64,000 bases of DNA from the NCBI GenBank assembly GCA_021325495.1, contig JAJPGZ010000009.1:124001-188000 (forward strand), read 5' to 3'. Positions 18,874 through 26,300 of the stretch are shown one piece after another (position 1 is the first letter of the stretch; each line of letters begins with the position of its first letter). Made by a program: the position numbers and the translations under genes. The stretch is from Spartobacteria bacterium (GTDB lineage Bacteria > Verrucomicrobiota > Verrucomicrobiia > Chthoniobacterales > UBA10450). The notes under the pieces are model-generated. The model saw nothing but the letters and a program-made list of their open reading frames with translations, made no database searches and had not been told where the DNA came from.

Positions 18874-19612
18874 GTCGCAACGGCGGCAAATGTTCGCCGT
18901 ATTTCAAAATGAGCAACGGCAAGAGCGATGCACGCGCAAGTCGCGGAATGAAAATCCCTGGCTGAGAGAACAAACGGAATAGCCACCCGAAATAGAATCG
19001 ATCGGCCCAGTTCGGAATCGCAACCTGCTCGCCAGTCACGAAACCAAGCGCGGCGCCGATGCAGTGGATAGCAGGCCGGTAGGACAAACTCTCGCGCAGG
19101 AAATACGCGAGCTTCTCCTGCGGGCCGTTGCCGATCGCGACGACAACGTGCGCGGGATGTCGATCTTCGATCAGCGCGAGTAATTGTCGATCTTGCACCG
19201 ACTCTTCATAGATCGGCGCCACGTAACAGTCCTCCGCGGTGATGGCGTGCCCAGTTGTCCGCTCCCATTGCAAAACCTTCTCCCGCGCACTTTCGTTTGG
19301 CAAAACAAATACAGCCGCGGCATCGAATGACGGGTCGGCAATTAATACCTTTAGATAGGCCAGTCCCGAGATCCGGTGCACGCTTCGGCCGCGAAAAAAT
19401 CTCCAAAGCAGAACCATCAAACCGCTGTCGGGAATTGCTAAATCTGCATGCGCAATGGCGTCGCGATAAACTGGATCAGCTTGCAACCTGACCAGCGCGG
19501 GTGCAGCCGGCACGATCAAAATCCCGCCGTTGCGCCTCATATGTGCAACGGCTTGCGCGGCTGTGCCGCTGAAGAATCGAATTCCGAGGATTTGGACGCA
19601 GGGATAGTCCAC
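18854..19612 (-). CDS. WecG/TagA/CpsF-family glycosyltransferase
   Basis: 252 residues from a GTG start. The family block is visible: VPAAPALVRLQADP near the N-terminus, LAIPDSGLMVLLWR with the conserved catalytic-region Asp, and VVVAIGNGPQEKLAYFL followed by HCIGAALGFVTGEQ. These GT26 enzymes transfer a sugar such as ManNAc(A) to a lipid-linked intermediate at the membrane. It is the first gene of the leftward cluster and lies back to back with the exosortase gene. Two copies of the genome word occur within 27 bases (19158 and 19185). Specificity unknown. Confidence 0.85.
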   Translation of the reverse strand: MDYPCVQILGIRFFSGTAAQAVAHMRRNGGILIVPAAPALVRLQADPVYRDAIAHADLAIPDSGLMVLLWRFFRGRSVHRISGLAYLKVLIADPSFDAAAVFVLPNESAREKVLQWERTTGHAITAEDCYVAPIYEESVQDRQLLALIEDRHPAHVVVAIGNGPQEKLAYFLRESLSYRPAIHCIGAALGFVTGEQVAIPNWADRFYFGWLFRLFSQPGIFIPRLARASLLPLLILKYGEHLPPLRHDHSRT

Positions 19613-19655
19613 GACGCGCGCAACGTAATCACGTTTTCGCCGCGTGAGAATGTAA

Positions 19656-19661
19656 TATAAT
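19656..19661 (+). promoter_or_regulatory. Candidate -10 box in the divergent intergenic region
   Basis: A perfect TATAAT lies between the divergent WecG-like and exosortase genes. No convincing -35 hexamer sits 17 bases upstream (GTTTTC at best). If used, transcription would begin near 19668, which fits an ATG start at 19695 for the exosortase better than the TTG at 19668. The reverse complement of the same AT-rich stretch could also serve the leftward cluster. Confidence 0.35.
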
Positions 19662-19694
19662 GAGCGCTTGAGCTCAGTCGCCGATCAGGTCCAC

Positions 19695-21299
19695 ATGCCC
19701 GCGCCAACGCGCGCACGCGTCCATGTCGATCTTGCAATAACCTTGGCGACGTTCGCCGTTCTCTGGCTCCTGCTCTGGCGACATCTCAGCGGCGAATGGT
19801 CGATGAACGAGCAATACAACTATGGCTGGTTCGTACCTTTCTTCGCCGCGTATTTATTTTGGCTGCGATGGGAAGACAAACCGAAAGGCGGAGGGCGGGA
19901 GGCGAAGGGCGGACAATTTTTTCTACTTTTTACTGTAGCCTTTCTACTCTTGCTGCTGCTTCCGTTGCGCGTTTTCGAGATCGGAAATCCCGACTGGCGC
20001 CCGCTCGGTTGGATTCACGCACTCATCGTCGTCGCGCTCACCTATATATATATAGGCGCAATCGGTGGATCGGCGTGGGTGCGCCACTTTGGCTTTCCGA
20101 TCGCCTTCACGCTTGTCGCCGTCCCGTGGATCTCACCCATCGAGCAGCCAATTGTCCAGGAGCTGATGCGCGCCGTTGCAGCGGCGGCAGCGGAAACAAT
20201 GACGCTTTTCGGCATCCCGACACAACTCGAAGGCAATTTGATTCGTGTGCCAACCGGCCTCGTCGGTGTGAACGAGGCCTGCAGCGGCGTGCGCTCGCTC
20301 CAGACTTCGATAATGATCGGACTCCTGTTTGGCGAACTAAGGCGATTGTCGATCTTGCGCCGCGTTGTTCTGATCGCTGGTGCAATTGCGATCGCGTTGG
20401 TCGCAAATTTTGCGCGCACGTTAGCGCTGGTCTGGATCGCAGCCAGCCGGGGAACAGAGCAATCGGAACATTGGCACGATGTTGCCGGCTATCTCATCGT
20501 CGTGTTCGTATTCGTCGGAACAATGGTGCTGGCGAGCAAGTTAACGACCGCGAACGCTGGCGGTTCGCCGGAGAAAAGCCGGGATTTGCCGTTCGTCGGT
20601 TTGGGTTCGTCCATTTTCGCGGCGGCGTTAGTCTGGATGATTCTCGTCGAAGTCGCGGCCGCCTCGTGGTATCGCGCGCATGAACAAAATCTGGCGCCGA
20701 GCGCGCGTTGGGAAGTTCGCTGGCCGGAAGCGGCGCCCGGTTTTCGTGAACTCAAGATCCCGGAAGGCATTCGCAGCACATTGCGTTTCGATCGTGGCCG
20801 CGAAGTCATGTGGCGCGAGTCGGCTGCTTCGCCTGCTGCCGCGACTTACCTGCTCTATTTTTTTAAATGGCAACCGCGAAGATCGACAATTCTGCGTGCG
20901 CGCGCGCATCGCCCCGATATCTGTTTACCTGCCGCGGGGTGGCGGCAAACTGCGGACGAGGGAATTCGGAGCTATCCGGTGAACGACACCTTTGCTTTAC
21001 CGCTGCGCCATTTCGTTTTTGCGCACGAAGGGGGCATGCGCGCGCGTCCCGCGTTTGCACACACATTTTTTTGCCTCCGCGAAAACGCAATCCATCAGGA
21101 CGAAGCTGCGCAATTGATGACGAACCGACCCGGTGACTGGTCTCCAATCCAACGTTGGCATGTCGTGCGCGACGGCATCCGCAATCCGGGCCAGCAAGTC
21201 ATGGAATTCATTATGATCTCGCCCCGCGCGCGCCCGAGCGATGAGGTCGAGGGAGAATTAACGCGGATGCTGCCGACGCTCGTCGTTGTGCGCAATTAG
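19695..21299 (+). CDS. Exosortase fused to an EpsI-like (DUF3485) domain
   Basis: 534 residues from ATG 19695 (an AGGT lies 5-8 bases upstream; a TTG at 19668 is the alternative). The first 290 residues hold about eight membrane helices and the exosortase triad: Cys196 in NEACSGVRS, Arg241 in NFARTLA and His261 in HWHDVAGY. These transpeptidase-like enzymes cut PEP-CTERM tails at the inner membrane. The rest, from about 300, is soluble and has RAHRPDICLPAAGW, matching the EpsI/DUF3485 core, so both exosortase partners are in one chain. The PEP-CTERM protein at 23360 is the obvious substrate, and the glycan genes next door are the usual setting. A genome word encodes LSIL at 20347. Confidence 0.9.
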   Translation: MPAPTRARVHVDLAITLATFAVLWLLLWRHLSGEWSMNEQYNYGWFVPFFAAYLFWLRWEDKPKGGGREAKGGQFFLLFTVAFLLLLLLPLRVFEIGNPDWRPLGWIHALIVVALTYIYIGAIGGSAWVRHFGFPIAFTLVAVPWISPIEQPIVQELMRAVAAAAAETMTLFGIPTQLEGNLIRVPTGLVGVNEACSGVRSLQTSIMIGLLFGELRRLSILRRVVLIAGAIAIALVANFARTLALVWIAASRGTEQSEHWHDVAGYLIVVFVFVGTMVLASKLTTANAGGSPEKSRDLPFVGLGSSIFAAALVWMILVEVAAASWYRAHEQNLAPSARWEVRWPEAAPGFRELKIPEGIRSTLRFDRGREVMWRESAASPAAATYLLYFFKWQPRRSTILRARAHRPDICLPAAGWRQTADEGIRSYPVNDTFALPLRHFVFAHEGGMRARPAFAHTFFCLRENAIHQDEAAQLMTNRPGDWSPIQRWHVVRDGIRNPGQQVMEFIMISPRARPSDEVEGELTRMLPTLVVVRN

Positions 21300-21301
21300 T
21301 G

Positions 21302-23131
21302 ATGGCCCGCGACGATTTATTGCTCACCGCTGAGGAAGTGCGCCTGCGCAATTTGCGGCGCCGCCGATTGACATTGTCGATCTTAACCGCCGTCGTGTTC
21401 GTCGCCCTCGCGGTCGTTAGCGTAAAGCCGGCAGCGCGCTGGATCAAAGGCTGGCAGGCGCGACGACATGCGCAGAAGGCGGTCGCATTAATTGTCGAGC
21501 AAAAATGGGAGGACGCGAAGAACGAAGTGATGGCAGCGTATCAATTGCGACAGACAGAACCGCAGGTGATTCGCGCGCTCGCGCAATTCCTCTCGAGAAC
21601 GCGCCAGCCCGATGCACTTGGATTTTGGCAGCAGCTCGCCAAGATCGACAAGTTGACCGCGGAGGATTTGCGTGACGAAGCCACGATTGCGCTGATTGCC
21701 GGTGACGCAGGCACCGCCGAGAGCGCGACAAACGAATTATTGGGCCAAAAGGAAGTCGGGCCGGCCGAATGGCTGCTGGCAGCGCAGTTGTCGATCCAAA
21801 AAGGCGCGCCGGATGAAGCGCTCGGGTACATCGACAAGGTTTTTGCTGATCCGCGCGCGAGCGAGCAGCAGCAGTTTCAAACAGCGCTGCTCGAACGCTC
21901 GTTAGGCGGGAACGTAACCGGAATGGAAGACCGCGTTAACGATGCGTGGTCAAGAATGCAGAAGCTGGCGCAAAGTAAAAGCGAAGTCGGTTTGAATGCG
22001 CTCGTTGTGCTCGCGCAGCAGATCTTAATGTTGCCGAAGGATGCGCCGCATCCATTTGCCCTAACGACCGAAGAGATCCTGCGCGGATTGGAATCTCATC
22101 CGTTGGCGAAAGCGCCACAAAAGCTGCTCGCGCTCGATCTGGAGGGGCGTGTCGACCCTTCGCGTAAACCGCAGCTCATTGATCAGGCGATTGCGCGATG
22201 GAAGGACACAGACCCCACCGAACTGCTCGCTTTGGCTACATGGCTGAACGGTAAGGGCGAACACGAAAAAATGATCGACGCGATGCCGTTGGAGAAGGCG
22301 ATCAAAACCCGCGAATTGTTTTTGCAGTATCTCGACGCGCTGGGCGCTCTGGCACATTGGAAAGACATTAAGGAGTTACTCGAGAGCGAACGGTTCCCGC
22401 TCGATTCTGTCATTCAACGAATGTACCTCGCACGTTGCAACGCGCAGCTCGGGGAAAAAGCGGCGGAAGAAAACAACTGGCAGCGGGCGCTGGAAGCTGC
22501 AAACAGCGACGCGGGCAAGGCGCTGTTATTGGCCGATTACGCGGAGAAGAACGGTAAGATCGACATCGCCGAAGCGGCCTATGCAGCGGCGGCGAAGCAG
22601 GCGCCACGATTGCGTCCGGCGTTCCAAGGAAAACTGCGCATCGCCCAATCAAACCGGGACACGAAGAAAATGCACGAGATCCTCGCGGAGATGCTAACGA
22701 TTTGGCCTAACGATCCCTCGGTGCAGAACGACGAAGCCTACACGCGTTTGTTGCTGACCGGAAAACCTGTAGAGGCAGCCGTGTCGGCTGCTGGTTCGAA
22801 ATCAATCGCAGGCGACACGCCTGCCGCTACAGCGAATGAACTAAACCAGATCGCGACGCTCGCATCTGATCTCGTTCAGAGAAATCCGCGCAGTCTTCCC
22901 CATCGCACCCTGCTGGCGTTGGCGTTGTTGAAACAGAATCGGCCTAACGACGCGCTGCAGGTTTACGATAACATCCAAGTTGCAGCGAACGCTCTGACGC
23001 CGTCAGCTCTGGCGGTGCACGCCGCCGTCCTCGCCGCTAACGGCCGCAAAGAGGATGCGCACAGTGAAGCGGGACAGCTCAAACCGGAGCAGATTTTACC
23101 GGAGGAAAGAGAGCTGGTCTCTGATTTGTAA
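21302..23131 (+). CDS. Membrane-anchored TPR-repeat protein
   Basis: 609 residues starting three bases after the exosortase stop (TAGTGATG). A basic N-terminus RLRNLRRRRLTLSIL leads into one membrane helix at about 27-45, then a long alpha-helical Ala-rich region of TPR-like units fills the rest (for example AVALIVEQKWEDAKNEVMAA and YAEKNGKIDIAEAAYAAAAK). It resembles the TPR scaffolds found beside exosortase and EPS genes and may organise glycan or protein export; this is inferred from context. About residues 489-510 are encoded by a 66-base palindromic element inserted in frame (see repeat at 22767). CCTAACGA words are dense here (21899, 22060, 22706, 22943). Confidence 0.8.
   Translation: MARDDLLLTAEEVRLRNLRRRRLTLSILTAVVFVALAVVSVKPAARWIKGWQARRHAQKAVALIVEQKWEDAKNEVMAAYQLRQTEPQVIRALAQFLSRTRQPDALGFWQQLAKIDKLTAEDLRDEATIALIAGDAGTAESATNELLGQKEVGPAEWLLAAQLSIQKGAPDEALGYIDKVFADPRASEQQQFQTALLERSLGGNVTGMEDRVNDAWSRMQKLAQSKSEVGLNALVVLAQQILMLPKDAPHPFALTTEEILRGLESHPLAKAPQKLLALDLEGRVDPSRKPQLIDQAIARWKDTDPTELLALATWLNGKGEHEKMIDAMPLEKAIKTRELFLQYLDALGALAHWKDIKELLESERFPLDSVIQRMYLARCNAQLGEKAAEENNWQRALEAANSDAGKALLLADYAEKNGKIDIAEAAYAAAAKQAPRLRPAFQGKLRIAQSNRDTKKMHEILAEMLTIWPNDPSVQNDEAYTRLLLTGKPVEAAVSAAGSKSIAGDTPAATANELNQIATLASDLVQRNPRSLPHRTLLALALLKQNRPNDALQVYDNIQVAANALTPSALAVHAAVLAANGRKEDAHSEAGQLKPEQILPEERELVSDL
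22767..22832. repeat. REPIN-like palindromic element inside the TPR gene
   Basis: Two 22-base arms, 22767-22788 and 22811-22832, are inverted copies with 19 of 22 matches, around a 22-base centre. The whole is 66 bases, a multiple of three, so the reading frame is kept. The right arm (ending CACGCCTGCCGCTACAG) recurs in direct orientation at 23171-23192 in the next intergenic region. This two-arm layout is that of REP/REPIN elements mobilised by RAYT-type transposases; no such transposase is in the window. Confidence 0.7.
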
Positions 23132-23192
23132 GGCCGGGTCTTTCGGCGGCAGACCGTCCTACCCGATGCCGGCGACACGCCTGCCGCTACAG
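23132..23192. repeat. REP-like element downstream of the TPR gene
   Basis: The 228 bases from 23132 to 23359 have no gene. They hold a short hairpin (GGTCT at 23137-23141 pairing with AGACC at 23151-23155, G-C-rich loop) followed by a 22-base segment identical to the right arm of the 22767-22832 element. Further on are GTTAGG (23192), TGTCGATCTT (23237-23246) and CCTAAC words. The hairpin could act as a weak terminator after the TPR gene, but no U-tract follows. Confidence 0.55.
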
Positions 23193-23359
23193 TTAGGGGA
23201 AGAATCGCCGCAAAAGTTATTCACAACGCAATTAGTTGTCGATCTTGCGTCCGCTTTCTCTGCGAAAATTCCTAACAATTTTATTGACCCGTCGGGCCAA
23301 ACCTGATGTCATCACGCGCTAACAATTTAGTTAGCTTCCCACCTCACCCTGCTCCCCAA

Positions 23360-26300
23360 ATGAAAATCAAAGTCGGCTCCCTGCGCGGACGAGTTGTAGC
23401 CATTTGTGCGGCTGCTTTCATGGCCGCGGCGCTTACTCAAAGCCGCGCGGGCACGATCGATTGGGATGGGGATAACGGTGTCGGCAATTTTACTTTCGAT
23501 AACAATTGGTTCGGCGACAATAACCCTAACAATTTCGGAGGTTGGGTTTCATCTAACAACCTTCAGTTTCAGTTTAACAACGGAAACGCCACCAGTCTGT
23601 TTTATAACTACGGAGGCTACCGTGATATTGGAGACATCAAATTCTTAAGCACGTTCAACACGGGTGCGGGACCGCTCAACAATAACGGTCTCGGTAGCAT
23701 CACTTGGAACGGCGACGGCAACGGCCTCAATTTCAATCAGCGCCTCGAGAACTCGAGCACGTCTACACTTGTGATCGGCTCGATGAATTTTTCGGGAGCT
23801 AAGTTTGGTGCGGGTCAGATTGAGCTGAACCCCATCAACGGAGACATCATCTTTAACTCCACCTCTTCGATCTTCAACGACAACGCGAAACCGTATATGG
23901 TTTTTGGCGGCGGCGGGCACACGCTTAAGCTCAGTAATGTATTGGGTGTCGGTGGAAACGCCGCCGCTGTTAGCTTGACCGATCAGAGTAACAATATTGT
24001 CGTGATCGATGCGTCGCAGATCTACACCGGTGACACCACCGTTAACGCTGGACGAATTGAACTCACGCAAAACGGCGGTGTCGCCGGAGCAATCAAGATT
24101 GGAAACACTAGTGGCAGCGCTACGGCTGAGTTGCGCCTAACTGACGCCGACGGCGGTTTCTCCGAAAATGCAAACATCACGGTCAACCCTACGGGTACCG
24201 GGACTCGAACAATTTCTTCAACGAATACCTCCGGCACCAACACTCTGACAGGCACATTAACCTTGAGTACGGGCGTCACGGTAAATGTCTCGGATGCTAG
24301 CGGGACGTTAGCGCTAACCAATACGGTCAGCAGTACGGGAGGCTTGACGAAGACAGGACCTGGCACGTTAACCCTAAGCGGGACGAATAGTTATTCGGGC
24401 GTTACAACGATCAGCGGCGGAATTCTTAGTGCAAATACCCTCGCGAATGGACTATCAAACAGTTCGATTGGTGCATCGAGCAACGTAGCCGGCAATCTCG
24501 TTATCGACGGCGGAACGCTGCAATATACCGGCGCGGCGACCTCGTCAGACCGGCTATTTACGATCGGCACGTCTGGCGCAACTCTCGACGCATCTGGAAG
24601 TGGAGCGATTAACTTCAATAATGGAGGAACGATTCTCCGCACGCCCACAAGCGGTTCGCGCACGCTGACGCTTACCGGAACGAACACTGGCGCAAACACA
24701 CTCGGTGACCTTCTCTCAGATCCGAGCACTGGGACATTGTCCGTCATCAAGAATGGTGCTGGTCAATGGGTTTTGAACAAAAATAATACTTTCACGGGCG
24801 GTCTGACCATCAACCAAGGCGTTCTACGGGGCGAATCCAGCGGCGGCGCCTTCGGAACCGGTGCGATTACGCTTGCTGGTGGTGAATTGCAGACAGCCGT
24901 TGGAAATACCAACTTTGGAAACAACACAGTCGTTAGCGGAAATGCTCAAATCACGTCGGACCGAGTCGGAACTGGGGCCGCCTTCACGGCAACGTTCGGA
25001 ACGTTGTCAATCGGAGCTCAAACTCTAACCATTGCGAAGGGATCAAATGTAACCAGTGGCACGGCCGGTGTAACCTTTGGCGCAACGACTCTCGCGGGAA
25101 ATGCGACGTTTAATGTTGGAAGCGGCGCGTTGTTGACACTCGGAAACATCTCTGGTGGGACAAATACGTTGCTACTTAATAGCGGTGCAGGATCACTAAC
25201 TTTGGCGGGCACCGTCTCGAACACCATAGGGCTGCTCACTGCTACGACAGGCTCTCTTAATCTGAGTAAGACTAGTGGCAACGCGATCGGCGCAAATGGC
25301 CTCACTGTGAATGGTGCAACTGCGACCGAGACGGCAAGCAACCAAATCGATGATATTGCGACGCTAAGCGTTAGCAGCGGAAGCTTCGGCATCGGCACCT
25401 TCAGCGATACGATCGGAAACCTGAATGTCACTGGCGGCAGTGTTACCGCCACTTCTGGTGTCCTCACGATCGCAAGTACGGGCACGACATCGATCAGCAA
25501 TCCGACAACGTTCAGTGCCAATTTGGTAACGGGCACAAGCGGGCTATCGCTGACTAGTGGTACGCTTTCCGGGGCGTTAACGCTAAATGGCAACCTGACC
25601 GTTAGTGCTACCGGAGCGGGATCAATACTTTCCGGTGGCATCACCGTCAATGCCGCGGAATCTTGGACTAACAATAACGCCACTACTTTGGGCGTTTCGA
25701 GCGCGGTAACTTACAATAATCAACTAACCTTAAACAGCGGGTCGTTCACCTTCAACGCCGCCGGCACCGGCGCAGGCGGGGTCAAACTTGCAACCGGCAG
25801 TACTGCGGTCAATGCCAGCACCGGTGCGATTTTTGGAACGGGGACGCTCGAATTTAATGGCGGCACTTACAGAAACAGCACGGCCGGTACGGATCGCTCG
25901 CTTTCCAATCTGTTCAGCATCACGGGTGACTCTATTTTTGACGCGGCGGGGTCCGGCGGTTCGAACACCTTCACCGGTGGAGGAACGACTACAGGAAATC
26001 GCACGCTGACGATCAATACGTCGACCACGAGCTTCAACACGGGTACGCTTACGCTGGGTGGGAATCTGACTCTTCAAGGTACGGGAACGGCAGCTTTCGG
26101 CGGCGCCCTTTCTGTTGGAGGAGGTAATCGGATTCTGGCCACTTCGCTTGGTAACGCCTTAACGATCAGCGGAGGGATCACAGGTACTGGCAATATGACG
26201 CTCGATGCTAACTCGAGCGCGGCGATCAATGTCACCACTGCCGCTGTCAACAACTCTGGCACGCTCACTAACGCAGGCACCGGCGCTGGAACGACCACGA

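Noticed and set aside
20042-20054. TATATATATATA tract in the exosortase gene as promoter
   Set aside because: It lies inside a hydrophobic helix (LTYIYIGAIG) well within the coding sequence with no start downstream in need of it.
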